Assembly (NCBI RefSeq): GCF_900114205.1
Contig: NZ_FOSH01000007.1
Coordinates: 62,001-126,000, forward strand
DNA: 64,000 bases
Direction: 5' to 3'
Origin: Methylophaga sulfidovorans
GTDB taxonomy: Bacteria > Pseudomonadota > Gammaproteobacteria > Nitrosococcales > Methylophagaceae
Below the pieces are notes generated by a model. The model was not told the origin of the DNA. It did no database searches and saw only the letters and a list, made by a program, of their open reading frames with translations. Position 1 is the stretch's first letter. Each line of letters begins with the position of its first letter. Position numbers and translations under genes: made by a program. Of this stretch, positions 28,895 to 37,225 are shown piece by piece.

Positions 28895-29851
28895 ATGTTC
28901 AAGAAAAACCTTGCTCTGCTAGGTACTGCAATGACAATGGCTTTCTCGCCGTTGACATTCGCTGGCGATATCGATCCTGCATTACCTGACTATGAAAAAG
29001 TGAGTGGTATCTCAGGTAGCTTGTCGAGTGTTGGTTCAGACACATTAGCTAACTTGATGACCATGTGGGCTGAAGAGTTCAAACGTGAATACCCAAATGT
29101 CAGTATTCAAATTCAGGCTGCTGGTTCTTCAACTGCACCTCCTGCATTGACTGAAGGTACTTCTAACTTTGGTCCAATGAGCCGCAAAATGAAAGATAAA
29201 GAAGACGCGGCTTTTGAAGCGAAATATGGTTACAAAGCAACACCGATTCGTGTTGCCATTGATGCGCTGGCTGTTTATGTGCACAAAGATAACCCAATCG
29301 ATGGTCTGACCATTCCTCAAGTGGATGCGATTTTCTCTGCAACACGTACCTGTGGTTATCCAGAAGACATTACTAACTGGAAACAGTTAGGCCAGGATTT
29401 AGGTAATATCCAAATCTACGGACGTAACTCAGTTTCTGGTACCTATGGTTACTTTAAAGATCACGCTTTATGTAAAGGTGATTACAAAAACAGCGTGAAT
29501 GAGCAACCTGGTTCAGCATCTGTAGTTCAAGGTGTGACAAAATCGCTTAACGGTATCGGCTACTCAGGTATTGGTTATAAAACATCAGGTGTTAAAGCAT
29601 TGGCTTTAGCGAAAAAAGAAGGCAGTAAAATGATTCCTGCAACATTAGAAAATGCAGCGAATGGTACTTACCCGCTTTCACGTTACCTGTACGTTTACAT
29701 CAACAAAGCGCCTAACAAACCATTAGCGCCGATTGACCGTGAATTCATTAAAATGATTCTGTCTAAAGTGGGTCAGAAAGTGGTTGTCAAAGATGGCTAT
29801 ATTCCACTACCTGATTCAGTTGTAGAAAAAGAACTGCAAAAGCTGCAATAA
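28895..29851 (+). CDS. pstS: Phosphate ABC transporter, periplasmic phosphate-binding protein
   Basis: PstS captures phosphate in the periplasm for the PstCAB importer. With the ATG at 28895 (GGGAG ribosome site upstream) it has 318 residues and a signal peptide [20 protein letters not shown] followed by TFA. The mature part has the phosphate-site sequences [15 protein letters not shown] and [15 protein letters not shown], and [15 protein letters not shown]. An in-frame upstream start at 28859 would put a hydrophobic leader before the signal and is not preferred. It is preceded by tandem Pho boxes and followed by its own terminator, so it is probably made in excess over the permease genes. 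Confidence 0.95.
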   Translation: MFKKNLALLGTAMTMAFSPLTFAGDIDPALPDYEKVSGISGSLSSVGSDTLANLMTMWAEEFKREYPNVSIQIQAAGSSTAPPALTEGTSNFGPMSRKMKDKEDAAFEAKYGYKATPIRVAIDALAVYVHKDNPIDGLTIPQVDAIFSATRTCGYPEDITNWKQLGQDLGNIQIYGRNSVSGTYGYFKDHALCKGDYKNSVNEQPGSASVVQGVTKSLNGIGYSGIGYKTSGVKALALAKKEGSKMIPATLENAANGTYPLSRYLYVYINKAPNKPLAPIDREFIKMILSKVGQKVVVKDGYIPLPDSVVEKELQKLQ

Positions 29852-29876
29852 AACAGCATTTGTCATGATCTGGAAG

Positions 29877-29903
29877 ACGCCTCGTTTTTACGGGGCGTTT
29901 TTT
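29877..29903 (+). terminator. Terminator between pstS and pstC
   Basis: ACGCCTCG and CGGGGCGT form an 8-bp stem (one G-U) around TTTTTA, followed by a run of T. It lies 25 bases after pstS. Partial read-through to pstC is expected because no other strong promoter is apparent there. Confidence 0.85.
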
Positions 29904-29984
29904 CTAAATTTATCGCTAAAAACACTGTAAGCCAGTATGTTTAGCAATAAATAAAGCTAAAAATAACGTGAGTGGTATTGCTAG

Positions 29985-32255
29985 ATGCAAGAACAAACAG
30001 TCGAGAATAGTGTATTACCTGCACCAGGCTCCAAGGTAGCAAATCGCAGACGTGCATGGCGTGAGGTGAAAGACCGTATTGCCAAATATGGTGTGGCGGT
30101 GGGTGGTATTTCCGTGATCCTGGCTATCGTGCTGATTTTCTTTTATTTACTCTATGTGGTGATGCCTCTATTTCAAGGAGCAAGTCTGAAGACAGAAGCG
30201 ACATATCACAGTGATTTTAAACAGCCTGTCTTTTTATCTTTGAATGAATACAACACAGTCGCTATGGCATTAGAAGCCAGTGGTGTAGTACGTTTTTTTG
30301 ATGCCAAAACCGGCAAAACCATGTCTGAAACAACACTACCACTGGATGGTAAAACCATCAGCACGGTGAGTGCTGGTGCCGCTACCACTGGTGTATTTAG
30401 TTATGGTTTTAATGATGGCAGCGCTTTAGTCATTAAAGAAAAATACAAAGTGACTTATCCAACCGGAACACAACGTGTGATTGTGCCTGAAGTCACTTAT
30501 CCATTAGGTGAAAAGCATGTTGCGATTGATGACCAGGGCAAGTCAATCAGCTTACTTTCTGTACAAAGTTATGAAGATAAAACGACGTTTGTTGCTTATA
30601 CCGAAGATAAACGTCTGATACTCAAACGTTTTGAGAAAGAAGTCGATTTCCTTGATGACACCCAATTTACCATTAAAGAAGAAAAACACGAGATTTCATT
30701 AACTGACGTCAGCTCTCTGACGCAGGTCAAACTGGATATTGATCAACGTGAACTCTATCTGGTCGATGATAAAGGCTTTATCTATTACTACGATGTTCAG
30801 CAGTTGGATAAACCACGTTTAATCCAGAAAATTAAAGCGGTACCGACGGGTGTGGATATCACGAGCTTTGAATTTTTGACAGGTGGTATTTCTATTCTGG
30901 TGGGGCGTAGTGATGGTCATATCGATCAATGGTTTCCGGTCAGAGATAAAGACAATAACTACACCTTACACAATGTGCGTAGTTTCGATGCACAGAGCAG
31001 CCCGATTATTGCCATTGCCCCCGAGCAAGCCCGTAAAGGCTTTTTAACGCTGGATAAAACCGGCCATTTGGGGATTTATCACACCACAGCCCACCGTACA
31101 TTATTGGTTGAACCTTATGTGAACAGTAGCGCGGTTATTGGCCTGTCACCAAGGGCAAATGGTTTTATCAGCATGACAGATAAAGGTGATGTGAAGTTAC
31201 TTGATATTCATAATGAACATCCAGACATTTCCTGGCATTCATTATGGGAAAAGGTTTGGTATGAAAGTCGTGATAAACCTGAATATATCTGGCAGTCATC
31301 ATCAGCCAGTAATGACTTTGAACCCAAGTTTAGTTTAACGCCACTGACTTTCGGCACCATTAAAGCGGCCTTCTACGCGATGTTGGTTGCCGTACCCTTG
31401 GCGATTATGGGCGCGATTTTTACCGCCTATTTTATGTCGCCCAGAATGCGTAGTTTTGTAAAACCGACCATTGAAATCATGGAGGCTTTGCCGACAGTTA
31501 TTTTGGGTTTTCTGGCTGGTTTATGGTTAGCACCATTAGTGGAAGATCACTTGCCGGGTGTTTTTACATTGCTGTTTATGCTGCCAGTGATGATTATTTT
31601 GACAGCCTGGGGCTGGACAAAACTGCCTAAAGCCTGGCGAGAACGTATTCCTGATGGTTGGGAGCCAGCAGTGTTGATTCCGATTGTCTTGTTAGTCGGT
31701 TATGTCTCTATGGCGAGCAGTGGAGCGATTGAACTGTGGTTATTTGATGGCAATATGCCGCAATTTTTGAATGATGTTGGTATCAATTATGACCAACGTA
31801 ATTCGCTGGTGGTAGGACTGGTCATGGGCTTTGCAGTGATTCCGACCATTTTCTCTATTACTGAAGATGCGATTTTTGGTGTGCCAAAACATCTGACGAT
31901 TGGCTCATTAGCCTTAGGGGCAACACCATGGCAAACCATGACGCGAGTGGTACTGCTGACGGCGAGTCCCGGTATTTTCTCGGCAGTAATGATTGGTTTA
32001 GGCCGTGCTGTCGGTGAAACGATGATTGTATTGATGGCCACGGGCAATACACCAATTATGGACTTCAACATCTTTGAGGGCTTCAGAGCTTTATCCGCCA
32101 ATATTGCTGTAGAGATGCCAGAGGCTGAAGTTGCCAGCTCTCACTATCGGGTATTATTCCTGGCCGCACTGGTCTTGTTTTTAGCTACTTTTATCTTGAA
32201 TACCGTCGCTGAAATTGTGCGCCAGCGCTTACGTAATAAATACAGCTCGCTGTAG
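29985..32255 (+). CDS. pstC: Phosphate ABC transporter permease PstC, long form
   Basis: At 756 residues this is far longer than E. coli PstC (about 319). One membrane helix (about residues 35-60) is followed by a roughly 390-residue periplasmic-looking insert with beta-propeller-like repeats. The typical permease domain comes after it (about 460-745) with the ABC-coupling loop GSLALGATPWQTMTRVVL. With PstA it forms the channel of the high-affinity phosphate importer. Such extended PstC proteins occur in several gammaproteobacteria. The insert's role is unknown. It precedes pstA by 12 bases. Confidence 0.93.
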   Translation: MQEQTVENSVLPAPGSKVANRRRAWREVKDRIAKYGVAVGGISVILAIVLIFFYLLYVVMPLFQGASLKTEATYHSDFKQPVFLSLNEYNTVAMALEASGVVRFFDAKTGKTMSETTLPLDGKTISTVSAGAATTGVFSYGFNDGSALVIKEKYKVTYPTGTQRVIVPEVTYPLGEKHVAIDDQGKSISLLSVQSYEDKTTFVAYTEDKRLILKRFEKEVDFLDDTQFTIKEEKHEISLTDVSSLTQVKLDIDQRELYLVDDKGFIYYYDVQQLDKPRLIQKIKAVPTGVDITSFEFLTGGISILVGRSDGHIDQWFPVRDKDNNYTLHNVRSFDAQSSPIIAIAPEQARKGFLTLDKTGHLGIYHTTAHRTLLVEPYVNSSAVIGLSPRANGFISMTDKGDVKLLDIHNEHPDISWHSLWEKVWYESRDKPEYIWQSSSASNDFEPKFSLTPLTFGTIKAAFYAMLVAVPLAIMGAIFTAYFMSPRMRSFVKPTIEIMEALPTVILGFLAGLWLAPLVEDHLPGVFTLLFMLPVMIILTAWGWTKLPKAWRERIPDGWEPAVLIPIVLLVGYVSMASSGAIELWLFDGNMPQFLNDVGINYDQRNSLVVGLVMGFAVIPTIFSITEDAIFGVPKHLTIGSLALGATPWQTMTRVVLLTASPGIFSAVMIGLGRAVGETMIVLMATGNTPIMDFNIFEGFRALSANIAVEMPEAEVASSHYRVLFLAALVLFLATFILNTVAEIVRQRLRNKYSSL

Positions 32256-32267
32256 TTAGGAAACAGA

Positions 32268-33941
32268 ATGAAACAACGTTCTTCAATGAAAATCTGGTTT
32301 GATAGCGGTAAGCCCTGGGTTTGGTTAAATGCCGGTGCCGTTAGTATCAGTCTGGTGATGGTAGTCGGCTTGATTGGTCTAATCGCTGTACGTGGGTTAA
32401 GTCATTTCTGGCCTGCCGATATCGTTGAGCTGACTTATGCTGAGCCTGGCGAAGAAAAAGTCATGTTGGTGGGCGAACGTGTTGATCATGAAACGGTGCC
32501 TGCTGCTCGGTTAGCGCTTTCGGGTGTGCATTTACCCGAAGGACAGGAAACAGCAAACCGAACCTTATTAAAGATTGGTAATCGTGATTTTTTTGGCCTT
32601 GATTTTCGCTGGATAAATGACCCATGGATTGCAGACACGCAAAAGCCAGCTGGGCTGGTGTCGATAGAGCGGCGCGAGTGGGGCAATTTTTATGGTTATC
32701 TGGTCAATGTTAAACAACAAGGCGAAGTTGTCGCACAAGGCGAACAGGCCTGGGATGCGTTTCAGCAGCGCCTCGCCCGTAGTAATGCCTTGTATAACAA
32801 GATAAAAGATATTGAAAAGTCGGATATCGGTAAAATCAATCATGGTCTTGAAGATCTACGGATTGATGAACGTCGTTTAGAGCTCGATAATGTTGAAAAA
32901 GGCACGGCACCGTACCTGGAAATCGAAGAAGAGCGTAAGCAACTCAATACACGCTATGCAAAACTACGTGAAGAGTTAGATGAATTATATTCAGAATTGA
33001 ATCGTGATCAGATAACCGTCAAGATTTCTGATGGCCGTGAAGCTGAAATCCCCATGGCAAAAATCGTACAGGCGTATAAGCCAAATGCGATGAGTACCAT
33101 GCAGAAGCTGGGACAATATTTCCATAATGCCTGGGAATTTGTGTCTGGTGAACCACGTGAAGCGAATACCGAAGGCGGTATTTTCCCGGCTATATTCGGC
33201 ACAGTCATGATGGTGATGATTATGTCTGTGCTGGTCACACCGTTTGGTGTAATTGCAGCGGTCTACCTGAAAGAATATGCCAAGCAAGGTGCAGTGGTCA
33301 GATTGATTCGAATTGCAGTTAATAATCTGGCCGGCGTGCCATCGATTGTTTACGGTGTATTTGGCTTGGGTTTCTTTGTGTATTTTATCGGTGGCAGTGT
33401 CGATGAGATTTTCTTTCAGGCCAAACTACCATCCCCCACCTTTGGTTCACCTGGACTGCTCTGGGCATCGCTGACCTTAGCGATTTTGACCGTACCAGTG
33501 GTGATTGTCGCCACCGAAGAAGGTTTATCACGTATTCCGAGAGCAATTCGTGAAGGTAGTCTTGCGCTTGGGGCGACAAAAGCGGAAACCTTATGGCGTA
33601 CAGTATTGCCTATGGCTGCACCAGCGATGATGACAGGATTGATTCTGGCCGTAGCGCGAGCGGCGGGTGAGGTGGCACCTTTGATGATGGTCGGGGTGGT
33701 GAAACTGGCGCCGTCACTGGCGATTGATAATATTGCCCCTTATCTGCATTTGGACCGTCAGTTTATGCATTTGGGCTTCCATATCTATGATGTAGGTTTC
33801 CAAAGCCCTAATGTTGAAGCCGCTAGACCGCTGGTCTATGCCACCGCATTTTTATTGGTATTGATTATTGTTGTGCTGAACCTGGCAGCGATTGGTATTC
33901 GCAACCGCCTGCGAGAAACTTATAAAGCAAGTGAGAGTTAA
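32268..33941 (+). CDS. pstA: Phosphate ABC transporter permease PstA, long form
   Basis: The 557-residue protein has one N-terminal membrane helix (about 18-42) and then a roughly 250-residue insert. The insert contains a long charged coiled coil (about residues 165-250, Lys/Glu/Leu-rich). The permease domain (about 305-545) carries the coupling motif GSLALGATKAETLWRTVL. It pairs with the equally extended PstC, suggesting the two inserts meet in the periplasm. Classical PstA is about 296 residues. The gene is 3 bases before pstB, so the pst genes downstream of the terminator are one unit. Confidence 0.93.
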   Translation: MKQRSSMKIWFDSGKPWVWLNAGAVSISLVMVVGLIGLIAVRGLSHFWPADIVELTYAEPGEEKVMLVGERVDHETVPAARLALSGVHLPEGQETANRTLLKIGNRDFFGLDFRWINDPWIADTQKPAGLVSIERREWGNFYGYLVNVKQQGEVVAQGEQAWDAFQQRLARSNALYNKIKDIEKSDIGKINHGLEDLRIDERRLELDNVEKGTAPYLEIEEERKQLNTRYAKLREELDELYSELNRDQITVKISDGREAEIPMAKIVQAYKPNAMSTMQKLGQYFHNAWEFVSGEPREANTEGGIFPAIFGTVMMVMIMSVLVTPFGVIAAVYLKEYAKQGAVVRLIRIAVNNLAGVPSIVYGVFGLGFFVYFIGGSVDEIFFQAKLPSPTFGSPGLLWASLTLAILTVPVVIVATEEGLSRIPRAIREGSLALGATKAETLWRTVLPMAAPAMMTGLILAVARAAGEVAPLMMVGVVKLAPSLAIDNIAPYLHLDRQFMHLGFHIYDVGFQSPNVEAARPLVYATAFLLVLIIVVLNLAAIGIRNRLRETYKASES

Positions 33942-33944
33942 ACG

Positions 33945-34787
33945 ATGGAAGCAGTGAAAGAACAGAAAAATGTATCGCGAGGTATTGATATTGAATCGAT
34001 GCAAAGAGGGCCTCGCGTGAACCTGGATAATGAAACGCTGTGCCTGGAAGTTAAAGACTTTAACCTGTTTTATGGTGATAAACAGGCCTTACACAATATC
34101 AATATGCAGATCCCAAAAAATCGCGTAACGGCGTTTATCGGCCCAAGTGGTTGTGGTAAATCTACCTTATTACGCTGTTTTAACCGTATGAACGATCTGA
34201 TTGATTCTGTCAGGATGGAAGGTCAGTTATTGCTGGATGATATGGATATTAATTCGCCGTCAGTGAATGTGGCGGATTTACGCCGTCAGGTAGGCATGGT
34301 ATTTCAAAAGCCTAATCCATTTCCTAAATCTATCTATGAAAATGTGGCGTATGGTCTGCGTCTGCAGGGAGTCAATGATCGTTCTACACTGGATAAAGTG
34401 GTAGAAAAATCATTAAAAGGTGCGGCGCTGTGGGATGAAGTCAAAGACCGTCTGCATGAGTCAGCGATGGGGATGTCTGGCGGTCAGCAGCAACGTTTAG
34501 TGATCGCTCGTGCTATTGCTATCGAACCGGAAGTCTTGCTACTTGATGAACCGGCCTCAGCTCTGGATCCTCTCTCGACCTTAAAAATTGAAGAGTTGAT
34601 TTACGAACTGAAAGAAAAGTATACGATTGTGATTGTGACCCATAATATGCAACAAGCGGCGCGGGTTTCAGATTACACAGCGTTTATGTATATGGGTGAA
34701 TTAATAGAGTTTGGCGCCACGGATGAACTCTTTACCAATCCAAATAAAAAACAAACAGAAGATTATATTACCGGCCGTTACGGTTAA
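33945..34787 (+). CDS. pstB: Phosphate ABC transporter ATP-binding protein PstB
   Basis: PstB hydrolyses ATP to drive phosphate import. The 280-residue protein has Walker [10 protein letters not shown], signature [16 protein letters not shown], Walker [13 protein letters not shown], and the PstB-typical [17 protein letters not shown]. An N-terminal tail of about 25 residues precedes the ABC domain, a little longer than in E. coli PstB (257). It follows pstA by 3 bases and is followed by phoU after 22 bases. Confidence 0.97.
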   Translation: MEAVKEQKNVSRGIDIESMQRGPRVNLDNETLCLEVKDFNLFYGDKQALHNINMQIPKNRVTAFIGPSGCGKSTLLRCFNRMNDLIDSVRMEGQLLLDDMDINSPSVNVADLRRQVGMVFQKPNPFPKSIYENVAYGLRLQGVNDRSTLDKVVEKSLKGAALWDEVKDRLHESAMGMSGGQQQRLVIARAIAIEPEVLLLDEPASALDPLSTLKIEELIYELKEKYTIVIVTHNMQQAARVSDYTAFMYMGELIEFGATDELFTNPNKKQTEDYITGRYG

Positions 34788-34809
34788 TCCGGGCTGAGGA
34801 GAGACGCAT

Positions 34810-35532
34810 ATGGTTACAACTACTTCCCAACATATTTCGCAACAATTTGAGAATGAATTACAGGATGTTCGTTCTCGTGTCTTAGCGATGGGCGGTTTAG
34901 TCGAGCAGCAAGTTCATAACGCGATGGAAGCCCTGATTAAAGGTGAGCCCGATATCGCCCGTGAAGTCATTGCTTATGACGATGAGGTGAATTCATTAGA
35001 AGTCAGTATTGATGAAGAATGTATTCAAATTATTGCGCTTCGTCAGCCAACGGCAGGGGATTTACGCCTGGTCTCCGGCATATTGAAAACCATTACCGAT
35101 TTGGAACGTATTGGTGATGAGTCTGTGCGTATTGCTCGTATGGCACTGAACTTGTCTGAAAAAGATCGTCCCAAGCATAATTACCGTGAGTTGCAAGCCA
35201 TGGGTAATCATGTACGTGGCATGTTACGTGATGCATTAGACGCTTTTGCGCGCTTTGATGTGGATATGGCCTTACGTGTGGCCAAAGAAGACCGTGAAGT
35301 CGATGCTGAATATGAAGCGATTCTGCGTCAGTTAATGACTTATATGATGGAAGATACCAGAGCCGTCACTCGTGTGATTGATATGATGTGGTCTGCGCGC
35401 TCATTGGAACGTATCGGTGATCATGCGAATAATATTTGTGAACACATCATTTATCTGGTGGAAGGTAAAGATGTGCGCCATTTAAGTATTGAGAAAGCCG
35501 AACAAGTGATTAAAGGTCAGCTTATTGAATAA
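34810..35532 (+). CDS. phoU: Phosphate signalling complex protein PhoU
   Basis: PhoU couples PstB to PhoR and represses the Pho response when phosphate is plentiful. The 240-residue all-helical protein has two three-helix bundles with the metal-binding type motifs DDEVNSLEVSIDEECIQII and ERIGDESVRIARMA, repeated later as RSLERIGDHANNICEHIIYL. The length is normal. It lies directly after pstB, and a terminator follows the stop by about 25 bases. Confidence 0.96.
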   Translation: MVTTTSQHISQQFENELQDVRSRVLAMGGLVEQQVHNAMEALIKGEPDIAREVIAYDDEVNSLEVSIDEECIQIIALRQPTAGDLRLVSGILKTITDLERIGDESVRIARMALNLSEKDRPKHNYRELQAMGNHVRGMLRDALDAFARFDVDMALRVAKEDREVDAEYEAILRQLMTYMMEDTRAVTRVIDMMWSARSLERIGDHANNICEHIIYLVEGKDVRHLSIEKAEQVIKGQLIE

Positions 35533-35556
35533 AAAAAGAGGATTTTCGTCACAAGT

Positions 35557-35594
35557 AAAAAGGGCCTGGTTACGTTTGAGACCGGGCTTTTTTT
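35557..35594 (+). terminator. Rho-independent terminator after phoU
   Basis: GCCTGGT (35564-35570) pairs with ACCGGGC (35581-35587) around a 10-base loop, with A residues before and seven T after. It sits before the preferred ppx start at 35672 and argues against starting ppx at 35525. Confidence 0.75.
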
Positions 35595-35671
35595 ATGGAA
35601 AAGACGATTTAACATTGTCCACAAGCAATCAGCTAGTGCAGAATAAACCGAAAAACGAATCGATAGGTGTT

Positions 35672-37174
35672 ATGCAAGATACAAATCATGATGTGCTAGC
35701 GGCGGTGGATCTCGGCTCTAATAGCTTTCATATGATCATCGCCCGGATGCGTGATGGTCACTTTCAGGTGGTCGACCGACTTCGTGAGATGGTTCAGCTG
35801 CGGGCGGGACTGGACAGACATCACTACCTTTCCTTGGAAGCTCAGGAACGCGCAATAGCCTGTTTGGAACGCTTTGGTGAGCGTATCAAAGATTTACCAT
35901 ACGGCAGTGTTCGGGTGGTTGGTACTAATACCTTACGTATCGCGCATAATTCACGCCGTTTTTTACGTCAGGCGCGTCTCGCCTTAGGTCATCCGATTGA
36001 AATTATCACTGGTGAAGAAGAAGCTCGCCTGATTTATCTGGGTGTGGCTCACTCACTGGGATTTGATGATAGCCGTCGTTTAGTTATGGATATCGGTGGC
36101 GGTAGTACCGAATATATTATTGGTGATGGCTTTAAAGGCTTGATGCGTGAAAGTCTGGAAATGGGCTGTGTCAGTTTTTCACAAAAGTTTTTTGCCGATG
36201 GCAAAACCACGGCGACACAGATGCAACATGCGATGTTGGCTGCGGCAAGACGTATTCGTTATATTCAGCGACCTTATCGTCAGGCTGGTTGGCAGGAAGC
36301 TGTTGGTGCATCAGGCACGATTCGTACGGTAGCCAATGTTTGCAAAGAGCACGGCTGGGCAGATGATGGCGTGATCACCGCCAAGGCACTGGAAAAGATG
36401 GTCAACCATCTTATCGAAGCTGGCAGTGTGGAAGAGGCAAAGTTCGAAGGGCTGTCCGAAGAGCGGAATAATGTCTTAGCCGGGGGATTGTGTGTACTGG
36501 CTGCGTCGTTTGAGCGATTAGGCATAGAGCGGATGATTGTCGCTGATGGTGCGTTAAGAGAAGGTTTATTGTATGACCTGCTTGGCCGTATTCAGCATGA
36601 TGATGAGCGTGATAGAACCGTGTTGGCACTGATGCGTCGCTACCATGTCGATGAGGCGCATGCTGAGCGAGTTGCCGTGATGGCGACACAGTTATATGAG
36701 CAAGTGGCGCATGACTGGGAGTTGGACCACGATGAGCTACTGCATCGTCTACAATGGGCGTGCAAACTACATGAAGTGGGGTTATCTATTTCCCATAACC
36801 AATTCCATAAACATTCGGCTTATCTGGTTGAACATTCAGATTTACCCGGTTTTTCACGTGAAGAACAGCATGCCTTATCAGTGATGGTACGAGGACAACG
36901 TCGCTCATTCCCGAAAAAACATATCAATAAATTATCAGACGAAATGCAGTTAACCACACAACGGTTAACAGTGCTTCTCAGGTTGGCCATGGTCTTTAAT
37001 CGTGGTCGCTCTGAACGCGCTGATACCTATATCAAGCTGAAACTGGATGGTAAAAAGATGATGTTGGTTTTGCCTGATGGCTGGTTGAAAGAGCATCCGC
37101 TGACGGAAGCTGATCTAGCTCACGAAGTTGAGCAATTGAAAAAAGTGGATTTAAAGCTGAGCGTGGTAGCCTAA
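35672..37174 (+). CDS. ppx: Exopolyphosphatase (Ppx/GppA family)
   Basis: Ppx removes terminal phosphates from polyphosphate. With the start at 35672 it has 500 residues and begins MQDTNHDVLAAVDLGSNSFH, the normal start of the family. Two actin-like ATPase lobes (VDLGSNSFHMIIARM and VMDIGGGSTEYIIG) are followed by a C-terminal HD-type helical region. An in-frame start at 35525 would overlap phoU by eight bases, add 49 non-family residues, and put a terminator inside the gene, so it is rejected. The location at the end of the phosphate island links polyphosphate to phosphate control. Confidence 0.93.
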   Translation: MQDTNHDVLAAVDLGSNSFHMIIARMRDGHFQVVDRLREMVQLRAGLDRHHYLSLEAQERAIACLERFGERIKDLPYGSVRVVGTNTLRIAHNSRRFLRQARLALGHPIEIITGEEEARLIYLGVAHSLGFDDSRRLVMDIGGGSTEYIIGDGFKGLMRESLEMGCVSFSQKFFADGKTTATQMQHAMLAAARRIRYIQRPYRQAGWQEAVGASGTIRTVANVCKEHGWADDGVITAKALEKMVNHLIEAGSVEEAKFEGLSEERNNVLAGGLCVLAASFERLGIERMIVADGALREGLLYDLLGRIQHDDERDRTVLALMRRYHVDEAHAERVAVMATQLYEQVAHDWELDHDELLHRLQWACKLHEVGLSISHNQFHKHSAYLVEHSDLPGFSREEQHALSVMVRGQRRSFPKKHINKLSDEMQLTTQRLTVLLRLAMVFNRGRSERADTYIKLKLDGKKMMLVLPDGWLKEHPLTEADLAHEVEQLKKVDLKLSVVA

Positions 37175-37186
37175 GTTAAATGAAGA

Positions 37187-37218
37187 AAGGCGTCTCTGAA
37201 TAAGTTCAGAGACGCCTT
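37187..37218. terminator. Bidirectional terminator between ppx and the TonB receptor
   Basis: A perfect 14-bp stem AAGGCGTCTCTGAA / TTCAGAGACGCCTT with loop TAAG lies between convergent genes. T-runs are short on both sides but the stem is strong. Confidence 0.8.
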
Positions 37219-37225
37219 GTATCAA

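Noticed and set aside
37187-37218. Perfect 14-bp inverted repeat considered as a mobile-element end or attachment site
   Set aside because: It lies between two convergent stop codons with no matching copy nearby, so a terminator is the simpler reading.
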